Shown here piece after piece: positions 1-10,511 of a DNA stretch of 37,134 nt. Source of the DNA: Chara braunii (lineage: Eukaryota; Streptophyta; Charophyceae; Charales; Characeae); the NCBI GenBank assembly GCA_003427395.1, contig BFEA01000153.1:557745-594878 (forward strand). Direction: 5' to 3'. The translations under genes and the position numbers were made by a program. Position 1 is the stretch's first letter; each line of letters begins with the position of its first letter. The notes under the pieces were generated by a model. That model was not told where the DNA came from. It was given only the letters and a program-made list of their open reading frames with translations, and did not search any database.

Positions 1-25
1 AAAAAAAAAAAAAAAAAAAAAAAAA
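1..25. repeat. poly-A run at the left end
   Basis: 25 consecutive A. The right end also finishes in poly-A, so this is probably where a contig stopped at a homopolymer rather than a biological terminus. Confidence 0.8.
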
Positions 26-146
26 CCTGTTATATGGATTCGTCCGTGAAAATGGTTGGATACACTAGAGAAACACAATCCTCTGAGGAAACACAACCAG
101 CTTTGGCAGGGGACTCATAACAAACAAACGAGAAATAAAAAAGAAA

Positions 147-712
147 AATGATGTTCGGAGGTCCTGATGACCTCAAATGAAAAATGATCATAGAAGCTGA
201 TTAGATGACAAATAAATGTTGCCCTGGCCCTAGGGCCCCAGCACCGAGGGAATATGGGGTGTGTGGGAGCCCTGAAGAAAAAACACGTTTCGCCGTGTGA
301 AACAGAAAAAAAAATTCCAAGTCCGATACTCACAGCTTGTCGCTCACCCGTGCAGGAACGTGCCACTTAGCTATGTGTGCAGTCAGCGGAGGAATGAAAA
401 GTCAAAGCGTGATGAGTGCCCTTGGCCACTATCCATTTATAGTAAAGAGCACTCATCCAGGGACAGTCCCATCAGAGTTGGCCCCTCTTCTGGGCCCTAT
501 TCAGGAACGCAGGTGAGACCACTGATCCTAAGCTGTAGATTGGGATACTGAAATGCCGCCTAAGAACTCGACCTATAAAATTCTCAGCCCTACGCCCCCT
601 AATGATGTTCGGAGATCCTGATGACCTCAAATAAAAAATGATCATAGAATCTAATAAGATGACAAATAAATACCGACTCATATATTTTCATAGAACAATT
701 GTCCTGGCCTCA
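147..712 (+). repeat. direct repeat pair, about 85-110 bp, offset 454 bp
   Basis: The stretch at about 147-232 (from AATGATGTTCGGAG) returns with few changes at about 601-712. It lies upstream of the YR-like fragment and could be part of the terminal or split repeats of the DIRS-type element, but I could not establish that. No convincing gene is visible in 1-1000. Confidence 0.6.
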
Positions 713-1002
713 ATGCCTCAACACCTCCTAACCAACCCAAAGTTCACCACCCTTCATGCATCAGACAGTTGAAATGAAATGACAATGAAATTCGAAATAG
801 TAATAAAGTCGAATGATTGCAGGTTGTGGTGGCTGGAGCGACCCTTGGGACGGAGCGTACAAAAAACCTCACAAGTTGGTCTTCCTCCCAGTGTCTCCTA
901 TGAAGATGGTCTCCAGAAGAGTGTTGAGCTGATAAGTGCTCATGGCAGAAGTAACACAGTTGATAAAGAGAGGGGTCGCTAGTATGGTGCTTAAGTCAAT
1001 GG

Positions 1003-1572
1003 TTGAATCTACAGGGGGCTGGAAGAGACCTAAGCAATTGTATTGACTTAGATATCTTATCCTTTGTTGAAGGATGCCTAATACCAGATTTGCAGAGTCG
1101 ATCACACACTGTGAATCAAAGTGGAAATAAGTTTCTATCAGTTAGTACTTTAGAAGGTAATTTTAGTAACCTTAATCGATGCGTCGAACTTTTAGGTCGA
1201 GAAGGAAACAACAGTCCATGTCAATCAACTAAGGTTCAAATGTACCATCGTGCTTATCGGAATAAGGTTGTGAATCTAGGTGTTCATGAGGAAGAAGCTT
1301 CGCATATGACTTATGAAAAATTGTCTCAACTGCGGAAGTGCATCTGCTCCTTTATGAAAATTAAAAAAGGTTGGGAATATGCCGAGTCGCTTCGAGATCT
1401 CTGTATACTGACCTATCTCTGGGAGAGGTGGCAAAGAGATGGGAAAGGTCTTCGATTAGAGAGTAGTGATTTTGACATAACTACTCAGATGGCTCAACCT
1501 CGTTATACAAAAAACCAGCGGAGAGGAAAAAATACACATTTCGTAAAAAATGAAATTTTTGTCAAAAAGTGA
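1003..1572 (+). pseudogene. candidate N-terminal half of a DIRS-type tyrosine recombinase
   Basis: An open frame of about 189 codons; its exact start is uncertain. No confident family match overall, but around 1390-1470 the translation has a helix starting RDLCILTYLWERWQR and then LRLESSDFD. This resembles the first catalytic-arginine box of tyrosine recombinases (helix, Arg, then L...L..D). The frame stops before any second box. A co-oriented fragment holding only the second half of such a protein lies at 33329-33988, and together they give about 410 codons, a usual YR length. I infer a split gene. Alternatives are an independent degraded YR copy or an unrelated ORF. Confidence 0.4.
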
Positions 1573-1698
1573 ACTATTTCGAATTTTCGACTGCAAATAA
1601 ACACTCAGTACATGGCCCAATAAGGCATCATGCGACACTTTCAGTGAGGATAAATGGTCAGTATATGAGGTGTTGACATGACAAATGTTGCGGCGGGG

Positions 1699-1705
1699 NG
1701 NTTTN
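1699..1705. other. three ambiguous bases
   Basis: N at 1699, 1701 and 1705 next to a G-rich stretch, a local sequencing or assembly uncertainty. Junction claims near here should be treated with care. Confidence 0.95.
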
Positions 1706-1745
1706 AGCCCTTCATACATGAATAGTCGTTATTAAATGCGAATTA

Positions 1746-2489
1746 ACACAGTGTAAAAAAGGGTAGGGGCTCTTTGTATGACACCTTGACAATGTTGTCT
1801 TGGCTTGGTTTGCTGTGAGAGACAGCACACGATTCAAAAGGGCATCATATTGGGTATGTGGTTCTTATTTTTCATAAAAGGTCAGGGGTCCGGTGCCCGA
1901 TACCTTGCAAGTTGATGGACTCAACCCGTCAACTGTTGTCGGGCGGAACACCCAGCCTGGTGCACAACATTTGGCAAGTTGAACCCGCAACCCGTCAGTA
2001 CCTCTGCAACAAATGTGTTCGCCATTTATCTTCCCGGAAGGACCTCCTTCTCCGGTTGACAGATAGTAGTTGAACACCGAATGATTCGGGAATTACTAGT
2101 GTTCGACAGAGCACCTAACACATTGTAAAAAAGGGCAGGGGCTCTTTGTATGACACCTTGATAATGTTGTCCTGACTTGGTGTTGCTGTGACAGACAGTA
2201 CATGATTCAAAATGGCATCCTATTGGGTATGTGGTACGTGTTTTCCATAAAAGGTCAGTGGTCCGGCGCCCAACACCTTGCAAGTTGATGGATTGAACCC
2301 GTCAAATGTGCTCAAGCGGAACACCCAGCCAGGTGCACGATATTTGGCAAGTTGAACCCGCAACCCGTCAGTACCCCTGCAAAAAATGTGTCCACCATTT
2401 ATCTTCCCGGAAGGACCTCCTTCTCCGGTTGACAGATAATAGTTGAACACCGAATGATTCGGGAGTAAGTGATGTTTGACAGAACACCT
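1746..2489 (+). repeat. tandem duplication, 372-bp unit, two copies
   Basis: Copy 1 begins near 1746 and copy 2 near 2118; for example the block GGGYAGGGGCTCTTTGTATG is at 1761 and again at 2133. Both copies end with the palindrome CCGAATGATTCGG (near 2078 and 2448), itself similar to degenerate members of the 22-bp palindrome family. Minus-strand ORFs across the copies repeat each other and are not evidence of a gene. Confidence 0.85.
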
Positions 2490-2681
2490 TAAGGAAGTGG
2501 CAAAGAGTCGTTCGATCTCGATGCCAGTTGCCAATAGCACTATTAGGGGGCCTTGATGCTGGTTCCTGATCACTTTGGCGATCGAGCAGCTTGAAGAAGT
2601 GTGAAACAGTCATTGGTTGTCTGTGTGGATTGCCATTAGCACTCTTAGGGAATCTTGATGCGAAATCTGATTCCGGGTCAA

Positions 2682-2717
<36 letters not shown>

Positions 2718-2970
2718 CTTGCTTTAACCCAGTCGTTGGCTGTTTGTGCGGATGACCACGCACTCTTAGGGAATCTTGATGCTGGGTGTGGATTTGCTTG
2801 CTGCAGGCGCGCAGTTGCTGGAAAGTCTTGGATGCTGAAGTCCGACACCGGGGCAAGGTTTGATGGTCTGTGGTGGGACTTCCTGCTGGATTTGGATCTC
2901 TTTCGAGCAGAGTTTCGCACTCAAGAAATATAATTGAACTCCAGATCCCGCAGGTTATCAGTTCTTTGAC
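2463..2970 (+). repeat. dispersed repeat, left copy (inverted partner at 31130-31690)
   Basis: Shares ordered blocks with the reverse complement of 31130-31690: ACACCTTAAGGAAG, GCACTCTTAGGGAA, TCCTTGCTTTAACCC beside a GA/CT microsatellite, GGTGTGGATTTG, and a block around TTTCGAGCAGAGTTT. A third, partial copy is at about 6420-6640. Internal tandem modules of about 115 bp are rearranged between copies. ORFs read here are shadows of the repeat. Confidence 0.8.
2685..2714 (+). repeat. (GA)n microsatellite
   Basis: About 15 GA units inside the dispersed repeat. The inverted copy carries a longer CT tract at the matching place. Confidence 0.9.
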
Positions 2971-2984
2971 ATTTGCGTGGACAA

Positions 2985-3500
2985 CTAGTGGATTGCTCGG
3001 GGTACACACCACAAGTCGGAGTAAACTCTCATTTAGATGAACAACATGAACGCACACCATCAACTTGGTGATATAATACGGACGCTCGCTTGTCATTTTC
3101 ATGGACAAATCAATAACATAGATTCCTAACATTCACTCGTGTCATCGCAAACATCGGTCCCCTCCTTGACATGAGCATGTTTAGAACTGTAAGACATCCA
3201 TGCATCCCATGGCATGAACATCAGAGATCAAAACACTTGCAAGGTCATCGGCGTGTCATTTCTTTGTATAGACAAGATCCATAACATCCATTCAGAACAT
3301 TTACTTTTGTCACCGCAACGTCGAGATGGAAATACTGGCAACTTGCGTAGTCTTTTCCTAACATTGCACCTTCGTAGATGGAAACACCGCACGCAGAGTT
3401 GCTAGAAATGTTCAATGAAAAAAATCATTGAACCGCACATTGCAAAGTAGACAGGGGTTGTTTCCGAAAAAACATTCAAAGCAAAAAATCAGTCAATCAC
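2985..3500 (+). repeat. dispersed repeat block with palindrome, 3' of the 3.7-4.5 kb gene
   Basis: Starts with GGATTGCTCGGGGTACACACC, then a degenerate palindrome, then ACACCATCAACTTGGTGATA and a tail containing CATTGAACCGCACATTGCAA. The same order recurs at about 7420-7860, with partial copies at 4735-5150. All three sites lie downstream of minus-strand genes, which suggests duplicated gene-plus-3'-flank units. Confidence 0.65.
3013..3034. repeat. 22-bp quasi-palindrome (degenerate)
   Basis: Arms AAGTCGGAGT and ACTCTCATTT, centre AA; 9 of 10 arm positions can pair, two of them G-T. Leftmost member found. Confidence 0.55.
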
Positions 3501-3697
3501 ACATTGCCTCTCGCACCTATTGCAACCATTGCGTCTCGCACCTCTATCTACTACTTCATATCCACCATTTTAAGGTGCATATGCACATGCACATCATGTT
3601 CAACAAAATTGTATTTTTAACACGTTTTTCCTTAAATACAAGGTCTGACCACCTGTCCGTATCTTGTGACATACGGGGTTTCCCGCGGACGAAGTAG

Positions 3698-4516
3698 TCA
3701 ACGGAAGCCATACATAGCATTCATAGATGATCCATACACATGCATCAGTGGCTCATTGACTATTGCATTCTCCGAAAACACGGACATGTATTTCATCCTA
3801 ACAAACCCTCCTGGTCGTGCTAAGGAATTCTCTATACAGTCTCGTATGTTGGACACTTTCTCTTCCACCTCATGCCACAATGATAAAAATCTGACCTGAC
3901 CTGCTCTCACGAAATCTGACCGCCCATCTACATCGGGGCGAGACATCACCGGCGTGAACTTCGATCCCTGAAGTACCATCTCGTTCCGTGACACGAGCAC
4001 AACTGCATCCACGAGTTTTCTACTTTTGTGTCAAGAAGCCACACACAGCACTCTGGCGAAAGGACATCTGTCATTAGTCAACCGCACACAGCAATATGAT
4101 ATAGCTTGTGGAGTAGTCCCTGGGCAACGGGGTGGGTAGTGTTCCAAGAATGAACAATGACGAGCGCAGTCCATAAACTCTTGCTTCTGCGAAGTTCCCC
4201 AAGTTCGTGGCGAAGATGTGATGTACTGGCAGTCGAGGCGACTTCAGAAGCTAGTACGGTAGCGGATCGGTTTACCCGTATCGTCCAGGATCTTCGGCTG
4301 GAGGACACCATCAGGCAATGTGATGAGGCTCCCAAACTCTAACATGTTGGCAAGCTTGTAATAGCTTGCCCAAGGGCAGGCCCACCCCATCGCCTTCCAT
4401 TCATTATCGTTCCATTCGTCGAGATGCCGGTTCATGTACTTGACGACGGTCATCCATGGGTCCGGTTGCTTCGTCGATCCACGTTCGACCGTCATGATGC
4501 CGCGCCGATCTCGCAC
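3698..4516 (-). pseudogene. unknown-family gene, copy 1 of a tandem pair
   Basis: No family recognised. Read on the minus strand, one frame runs from 4516 to 3698 with only two interruptions, in-frame TGA at 4244-4246 and 4031-4033. Landmarks shared with the copy at 5154-6101, in the same order: DPWMTVVKYMNRHLDEW, CPWASYYKLANMLEFGS, SSPRTW, CARHCSFLEHYPPR, ISYCCVR, WHEVEEKVSNIRD and GGFVRMKYMSVFSE. Conserved CPWA..YK.AN and SYCCVR suggest a real protein family. A hydrophobic stretch is encoded just upstream in another frame (4492-4704), so the N-terminus may be frameshifted and membrane-anchored. A dispersed repeat with a palindrome lies downstream. Confidence 0.55.
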
Positions 4517-4742
4517 AAGGTGAAAATGGTCTTGCTAAGCGTTTGTGCGTCTCGGGACTCATGCTGACGCTTCTCGAAGGTCCCGACGACATTACGCTCC
4601 CTATACATCACGCACACATAAACGACACATACGAACGTGTAGACCGTCGTAAATAAAGTTGGCCAATGATAAGTCCCCTGGTGCGGGCAACACTCAATCG
4701 TCATGCCCTGTACTATATATCGACATGCTCCTCACTTAAGCA

Positions 4743-4764
4743 AAGTGCGAGTGAACTCGCACTC
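4743..4764. repeat. 22-bp palindrome, near consensus
   Basis: Arms AAGTGCGAGT and ACTCGCACTC, centre GA; 9 of 10 positions pair. It is 227 bp upstream of the 4516 start on the minus strand. Confidence 0.85.
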
Positions 4765-4907
4765 AGATGGAGAGGCAGATGCGCACACCATCAACGCGAT
4801 TATTAAATATGGACACTGATTAAAATGTCATCAAATCTTTGCGTGGACGAATTCGCAACATAGATTCATGACATTCACTTAAGTGGATTGCTTGGGGTTT
4901 AGAGCAC

Positions 4908-4929
4908 AAGTGCGAGTGAACTCGCAGTT
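4908..4929. repeat. 22-bp palindrome
   Basis: Arms AAGTGCGAGT and ACTCGCAGTT, centre GA; only the third pair fails (G opposite G). Confidence 0.8.
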
Positions 4930-4985
4930 AGATGGAGAGCTAGGTGGCCACACCACTGAAGTGGAATGCTCGGGGTGCACACAGC

Positions 4986-5007
4986 AAGTGCGAGTGAACT
5001 TGCACTT
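4986..5007. repeat. 22-bp palindrome
   Basis: Arms AAGTGCGAGT and ACTTGCACTT, centre GA; all 10 positions pair, one as G-T. It is 147 bp downstream of the stop of the 5154-6101 gene. Confidence 0.85.
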
Positions 5008-5153
5008 AGATGGAGAGATACGTGCGCACACCATGAGCTTATGTGTGTAATGTCCAAGGAAATCGGTGTGTCCTTTTTGTATTCCCTGATGAAAATATCA
5101 TCATTTTTTTTTGCGTGGACACGATACATAACATCCGTTCAGAAGTTTCACTT

Positions 5154-6101
5154 CTACTGATGACGACAGACCGGTCTGTATATGCGTTCATTCAAAGTTC
5201 GAACAGGCAACCCGAACGTAAGACACTGCGACGCATCAAATAGAGCACCTTCCGCAAACATAGAAATATATTTCATGCGAACAAACCCGGTCCTTCCGAC
5301 CAGAGACCTGCCTATAGCATCCCGTATCGAGGACGCTTGAGCTTCAACCTCATGCCATGCGTCCACATCGTCCACCTTACCCCCGATTACCAAATCCCAT
5401 GTTCCTTCGAATTATCTTATGACCAAACCCATCTCGTCTCTCCTGAGGTGCAACTCATTTCTGAACACGTAGACCACAACGTATGTCAATGTCCTATTCC
5501 GATTCGAACACGCGACGCAAAGGACCCTAGATAAGAATAACATTCCGAGACGCAATCTAACGCAGCAGTAGGAAACTGCTCGAGGCAACAGCCCTGGAGA
5601 GCGCAACGGGTACTCGTCGAGGAACTCGGAATGTCGTGCACAGGCAAGCAACTCGTGTTTCAGCGCACGGAACCATGTGCGCGGCGAAGCCGTCACGATG
5701 TTGCAGGCCAACACATTGTGATGATGAACAATATTCAGCTTTGCACTCAAGCGATGACACCGAACTGAACCGAGCACAACTCTAGGCACGGGAATGAAAC
5801 TCCCAAACTCGCACATGTTAGCGAACTTGTAGTCGTCCGCCCACGGACACTCCCTGAGCATTTTGTCCCATTGATGCTCTTTCCACGAGTCAAGGTGAGC
5901 ATCAGTGAACGGGACGACCGTTATCCAAGGATCACAGTCAAAGTGGTCTCTTCTCGCACCGTCAATAACATCGGAGTCTCCACTGCCGGAGACACGCAGC
6001 GAGCATGGGGGAAAAAGGTATGCCATGCGCTCACGCCAAAGAACCAGGGTTACCCACTCCGAGATAGTCATCGCGATCGGCAAACGCCCTGCAGGCCACA
6101 A
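5154..6101 (-). pseudogene. unknown-family gene, copy 2 of a tandem pair
   Basis: Paralog of the gene at 3698-4516. One frame from 6101 to 5154 with a single in-frame stop (TAA, 5412-5414), about 315 codons. It shares DPWITVVPFTDAHLDSW, CPWADDYKFANMCEFGSF, TASPRTW, CARHSEFLDEYPLR, VSYCCVR, WHEVEAQASSIRD and GFVRMKYISMFAEG with copy 1. The N-terminus (MTISEWVTLVLWRERMAYLF) is mildly hydrophobic; I cannot call a signal peptide. Reading frame and motif order are preserved although the two copies have clearly diverged, so the family was probably functional at duplication. Function unknown. Palindromes flank it at 4986 and 6426. Confidence 0.6.
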
Positions 6102-6284
6102 CGAAAAAAATCAGCAAATGCATACACCCAGCTCAAAGGGAAAGAAAATAACCATGCCCCCCAAGGACGTCCGTCGAAACTCCGATGACGGACGTCGTGT
6201 TGAACACGACCACCACCGCACGACCGCACTGCACCCAGTCGGGCCAGAGGTACATCAACGGGCATGGCAGGTAAGAGAGATAGG

Positions 6285-6418
<134 letters not shown>

Positions 6419-6419
6419 C

Positions 6420-6640
6420 TACTTGAACAGCGAGTCAAGTCGCAGTTATCGGTGTTCGATAGAGCACCTTAAGGAAGTGTCAAACAACACTACATGTATG
6501 CAACGCCAAGCACCCATCGACACATATACAAGCAATGGAAGTGATCACGAGCCTTCTGCATCGGTTGAAATGACCACCTTCACGAAGTGTCAAATAGTCG
6601 GCGGTCAGAGGTCTCTAGTGCTAAAAGCATTCTTAGGGGA
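6420..6640 (+). repeat. dispersed repeat, third copy
   Basis: Begins CGCAGTTATCGGTGTTCGAT and continues GAGCACCTTAAGGAAGTGTC. This matches the reverse complement of about 31505-31560 and the block near 2470. It contains a diverged palindrome. Confidence 0.7.
6426..6447. repeat. 22-bp quasi-palindrome
   Basis: Arms AACAGCGAGT and AGTCGCAGTT, centre CA; 8 of 10 pair, with the third pair as C-G. It is 325 bp upstream of the 6101 start. Confidence 0.65.
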
Positions 6641-7186
6641 CCTTGCGGTCGTGTTCAGAACTTATTGGCGTAGCACAAGATGCTCACCAAACAGTTTTGG
6701 ATGTCGATTGTATGGACACATCACATGATGATTACAAGCAAGCAGTGACTGATTGCAGGACCTTCTATCCGGTGTGGATCTTTGAGAGTAGATTTGATGC
6801 AATCCACCGTTAGATCTATTCCGGCGAGGGGGACCTGCCATCCTGCCGCTGTTTACTGTACTCATCACGTGGGAATCGACGACGTGAGGAACCGACAATG
6901 AACATTCTTAGGGGACTTTGCGACAGTGTTTGAAACTTATTAACGTAGCACTAGATGCTCACCAAACAGTTCTGGATGTTGGTTATATCGACACATCATA
7001 TATTGCCTTACAAGCAAACTGTGGTCGGATCCCGGCCCCCATCCCCGGTGTGGATCTTTGAGAGCAGATTTGACGCAATCCACCGTTAGATCTACATTGA
7101 AGAGGCGGACTGGTCATCCTGCCGCGGTTCAGTGTAGTTATCATGTGGGAGTCGACAACGCAAGAACCTAACGATGTTCCAATTGG
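6640..7186 (+). repeat. tandem duplication, about 275-bp unit, two copies
   Basis: For example CTTATTGGCGTAGCAC at 6661 and CTTATTAACGTAGCAC at 6936; both copies contain GGTGTGGATCTTTGAGAG and AATCCACCGTTAGATCTA. No gene supported in 6450-8360. Confidence 0.8.
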
Positions 7187-7419
7187 GACATGCTCTTGCT
7201 TCGTAATGTGTAGGTGCTTACCGGCGGTTCGTTCGATCCCCTCCTTGACAAGAGCATATTTTTATCGAAAACATGCATGCAACCCATCACAAAAAGATGA
7301 TAGATCAAAACATTTGCAAGGGCACTATTGTGAAGTCGGGAGAAATGGAGAGAGGGAAACATTTGCAGGTTGCCTGTTATTTTTGTAAACGTCAAGTTGA
7401 AGCAAAGTGCGAGGGAATT

Positions 7420-7860
7420 GCTCGGGGTTCACACCAGAAGTGCGAATGAACTCGCACTTAGATGGAGAAGCAGGTGCGCTTACCATCAACACAATGATTT
7501 AAAATGGGCGTTGGCTTGTCATTTGTATATTACCGGGTGAAAATGTCATCTAATCTTTGTGTGGAGAAGATACATATTCATTCTTATAACTAACACTTGT
7601 CATCGCCTTCAAGTTGCCTAGTGTTTTTCTAAAGGTGAAGTTGTACACCACACGGAGAGTTTCGCGAAATCATTCAATGCAAAAAAATCATTGAATGGCA
7701 AATTGCAAAGTACACAGAGGCGTTTCCAAAAATAATTCCATGCAAAATTACAAAGTACACGGAAACTTTTCAAAAATCCGTCTTTCCAAAAATCATTGAA
7801 GGACACGTTGTAAGGCACATGTAGGCTTTCCAAAAATCATTCAAACCCACGTTGTATAGT
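7420..7860 (+). repeat. dispersed repeat block with palindrome (copy of 2985-3500)
   Basis: Same order as at 2985-3500: TTGCTCGGGGTTCACACC, palindrome, AGATGGAGAAGCAGGTGCGC, then a run of degenerate 50-60-bp units with AAAAATCATTGAA and TTGCAAAGTACAC. It lies downstream, in minus-strand sense, of the gene at 8369-9004. Confidence 0.65.
7438..7459. repeat. 22-bp palindrome, near consensus
   Basis: Arms AAGTGCGAAT and ACTCGCACTT, centre GA; 9 of 10 pair. The half-site AAGTGCGA also occurs at about 7405. Confidence 0.85.
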
Positions 7861-7959
7861 CTACATGACATGACCTTATCTACAGTAGACGCTTCCATAC
7901 AGTCTATATAACACGCCCTCGTTGCCACAAGCCGAAAAGTCATGCATTACACTTGAAAC

Positions 7960-8160
7960 AATCCCTACCTCAAATACTAACATGTCGAACACAAGTCCAA
8001 CTGAAGTCCTACACCAAAGCTGATTCAAGCCGAAGACCAACACAAACGCTGATTTGTGCCGAAGTCCTACATTAGACAAAAACTCATCCAAACCCGACAC
8101 GATGTTCACCTACCTACACAAGTCCCACACAAAAGCTCATCCAAGCCCGGCATGATGTCC
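7960..8160 (+). repeat. degenerate tandem repeat, about 40-50-bp units
   Basis: Recurring words GAAGTCCTACA, GCTCATCCAAGCCC and GATGTTCAC. An open minus-strand frame here has no other support. Confidence 0.45.
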
Positions 8161-8234
8161 ACAACGTGATAGGGCTAGACCCGCTGCACACATAAGAACA
8201 TTCATGATGAGAGATTCTAAAGGCGTGAGATGAT

Positions 8235-8256
8235 AAATGCGAGTCCATTCACATAT
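8235..8256. repeat. 22-bp quasi-palindrome
   Basis: Arms AAATGCGAGT and ATTCACATAT, centre CC; 8 of 10 pair. It is 113 bp downstream of the stop of the 8369-9004 gene. Confidence 0.6.
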
Positions 8257-8368
8257 AGAATCTGAATATCCTTAGACGATGAGTATCTTCGTAGCATGCA
8301 TTGCGTGAAAAGAGTTAGTACGATCTTCATGGTAGCAGTATGTACAATTTTCGAGTAGCCTCCCGCGA

Positions 8369-9004
8369 TCATCGTCGTTGTGCTCGTCTATGATGAACTC
8401 GATTAAAAGGATTTGGTTCAGGAATTCGGGCCTGAAGATCTGCTTCGATATTCAGCAAGTCGCGCATGAGTATATCTCTTAAAACTCGATTCAAATTGCT
8501 CCTGTGATGGATTTGGAACGGACAACGGTCTCCCCAGAACGGGGGACCGTCATCGTTTTCTTTCACGCCGGATACAAGGAATAGTTCTCTATCCAAGCAC
8601 GAGGCGATATGCATGATGAAGATCGTTAAGAAAAACATAATGGCAGGCTCACAACCTTCTGGTTTTCTATCAAAAGATGTGCTAGTTACGTATGAATAAT
8701 ACAAACAACTTCTCAACTTCCCTTTGAACGCAATGTAGAAACCAATTCAGAAGACGGACCTGTCGCGTAGCGTGACCATCACAATGTACTGAAAACCTGG
8801 GGTAGGCGGGGGCGGAACAAATGGCTGGACGCAAGTGCGAACGTCTTCGGGGACCGGAAGGTTGCGGTATCTGGAAAGCCCAATGTTGCCAAACCACTCT
8901 AAACCATAAATGCTCTCAGCTGCAGCAACAAGTGCACTCCGCAGACTTTCGCAGTAGCCGAGGTCTCTAACAACGACCGTCCCACTGACACTTCTAGACG
9001 ACAT
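8369..9004 (-). pseudogene. unknown gene with a possible membrane segment
   Basis: Family not recognised. One minus-strand frame from 9004 to 8369 (212 codons) has a single in-frame TGA at 8747-8749. The N-terminal part includes ALVAAAESIYGLEWF and a proline run (PFVPPPPTPGF). After the stop there is a hydrophobic stretch, AIMFFLTIFIMHIASCL, that could be one transmembrane helix, followed by FWGDRCPFQIHHRSNLNRV and a basic C-terminus (RVHHRRAQRR). It sits alone between palindromes at 8235 (113 bp after the stop) and 9111 (107 bp before the start). The continuous frame across the TGA is the main evidence that it is one gene. Confidence 0.4.
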
Positions 9005-9110
9005 CCTGCATCGGAAGAGAGAACAGCGCCCTTGCGGGTGTCAAACATTCCACCTTGTCATACACAGAGAGGTGGGTAAACGGCGAAGTTGAGACTGACC
9101 GATGTTGGCA

Positions 9111-9132
9111 AAGTGCGAATGAACTCGTAATT
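9111..9132. repeat. 22-bp quasi-palindrome
   Basis: Arms AAGTGCGAAT and ACTCGTAATT, centre GA; 8 of 10 pair. It is 107 bp upstream of the 9004 start. Confidence 0.65.
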
Positions 9133-9235
9133 AGAAAGACAGTTTGTCTTGCAACGGGGTATACCGAACGGGATGGGGCATGATAAACTTGAGATAAGTA
9201 AGGGGGCGAACATGGAATTCAATGAGCTGTAAGCA

Positions 9236-9257
9236 TAGTGCGAGTCTATTCTCACTA
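9236..9257. repeat. 22-bp quasi-palindrome
   Basis: Arms TAGTGCGAGT and ATTCTCACTA, centre CT; 9 of 10 pair, with the outermost pair switched from A-T to T-A. It is 33 bp downstream of the stop of the 9291-10316 gene. Confidence 0.7.
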
Positions 9258-9290
9258 GAAAAAATACGAAGCAACTAATTTAGAACGCCG

Positions 9291-10316
9291 CTAGTGAAGA
9301 TGTAGATGTCCAACATTGCAGTAAGGGCAGCCGCACACATATCTCCTCTTCCCGTTGCGCAGTGTCACTTCCTGAGGTCTGGAGGCTGAATAATCCAGAT
9401 GGCGGTAAGCAAATCGCAATTCATTGTCCCTATGTTCGACTGTGAAATTTATTTCGTCGCTGCTATTGAAGAGGTAGTGAAGTTGTTGGTGCACCAAACA
9501 GTCAACCCGCAAATCCAGCTCATCTTTGAGTGCTTGATCTATGACTAGCCTATTTTTGAACCGTGCAAGGGAACCAGTAGAGCCGGTTGTGTGAAACACT
9601 TGAAAAGAAGTGAGTTTGACACCGTGAAATTTCTCCCTTACGAGAAAAAAACCTCTCATTCGTCGACCGTCCACCTTCACGACATTGATGAGCGTTACAA
9701 CGGTAGTGCCTCAATTACACACCCTCACTCGACCGAAGTAATCCATGATCACCGGCGCCGACTTTGTCGGTTGGCCGAGGCAAAACCAGGCACACAGTTT
9801 TTGATGCAACTTGTCCAACGACGCCCACTTAAGTTTCTTGCACGGAATGTGCCATGCTTCAACCATCTTAGAAACTTGGACGGGTTCCTCTTCGACGGGT
9901 TCCCTCTTCAAAAGTGACTCCAGCCCGATAGGGTATGCCTGTACATCCTTCATCAGAGTGTACAGGTACCAAAAGCTCGACCCTCCATCACGACAAATCT
10001 GAAGGTGTCCTTCTTCCGCACTTTACCACGAAGAGATTTCCCCGTTCAGGGCAACATCATTTTCGAGGTGCACGTAGTCACGGTCCAGCCCAGAGCGTCC
10101 AATGTCTTCCCAAATGTTCTTCGACAAAATGATCAGATCGATCTCCGGCGCAAAGGAGTTCGTACTCTGCGACAAAGTCCCGATATCCATTTTGCACCAG
10201 CAGAGAAAGCAAGGAAGCGCGTCAGTTGAGATTCTCCCAAGTTCACAAGCAAAAAAAACAGGATCTTGATATGCACGAAAGGGTTCGATAATTGGGAATT
10301 GGTTCGCACATCGCAA
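9291..10316 (-). pseudogene. unknown-family gene, copy 1 of a tandem triplet (C-terminal CPYC-GH)
   Basis: One minus-strand frame (342 codons) is interrupted only by TAA at 10023-10025 and TGA at 9711-9713. Ordered landmarks shared with the two next copies: LIILSKNIWE, LDRDYVHLENDVAL, FWYLYTL, KLCAWFCLGQP, APVIMDYFGRV, TTVVTLINVVKVDGRRMR, FFLVREKFHG, RFKNRLVIDQALKDELDL, RVDCLVHQQLHYLF, FTVEHRD and a C-terminal YVCGCPYCNVGH. The last motif could be a small metal-binding knuckle, but it has too few ligands to assign. The true start is uncertain, because the first codons overlap a degenerate palindrome (10290-10311). Function unknown. Confidence 0.6.
10290..10311. repeat. 22-bp quasi-palindrome (degenerate)
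   Basis: Arms AATTGGGAAT and GTTCGCACAT, centre TG; 7 of 10 pair. Recognised mainly by the right half-site. At the 5' end of the 9291-10316 gene. Confidence 0.4.
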
Positions 10317-10385
10317 GAGAGCGCAAGTCTTACAACCGCTGTCTAATTCTGACTTATTTTCTACACATCATTCATGTGGGTCGAT

Positions 10386-10407
10386 AAGTGAGAGTAGATT
10401 CGCACTT
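10386..10407. repeat. 22-bp quasi-palindrome
   Basis: Arms AAGTGAGAGT and ATTCGCACTT, centre AG; 9 of 10 pair. Nearly the same sequence as the copy at 26365. It is 104 bp downstream of the likely stop at 10512. Confidence 0.75.
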
Positions 10408-10511
10408 CGCAAGTGAGCTCAAGTCCTGCAACCGCCGCTTCATTTCGACTTATTTCCAACACGTCATTTATGTTGAACTGTCAGACTACTCTCCTATTGG
10501 GGACCATTTCC

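Larger units (their letters stand above)
4735..5150 (+). repeat. two to three partial copies of the palindrome-bearing block
   Basis: The intergenic spacer between the paralogs holds a tandemly reiterated unit: palindrome, then AGATGGAGAG, a short gap, GCGCACACCAT, and a later CTTTGCGTGGACGA-like piece. It matches 2985-3150 and 7420-7600. Three clear palindromes fall inside. No gene seen. Confidence 0.7.

Noticed and set aside
2368-3132. 254-codon minus-strand frame
   Set aside because: It runs through the tandem and dispersed repeats and a microsatellite (Ser-Leu run); its counterpart in the inverted copy is broken.
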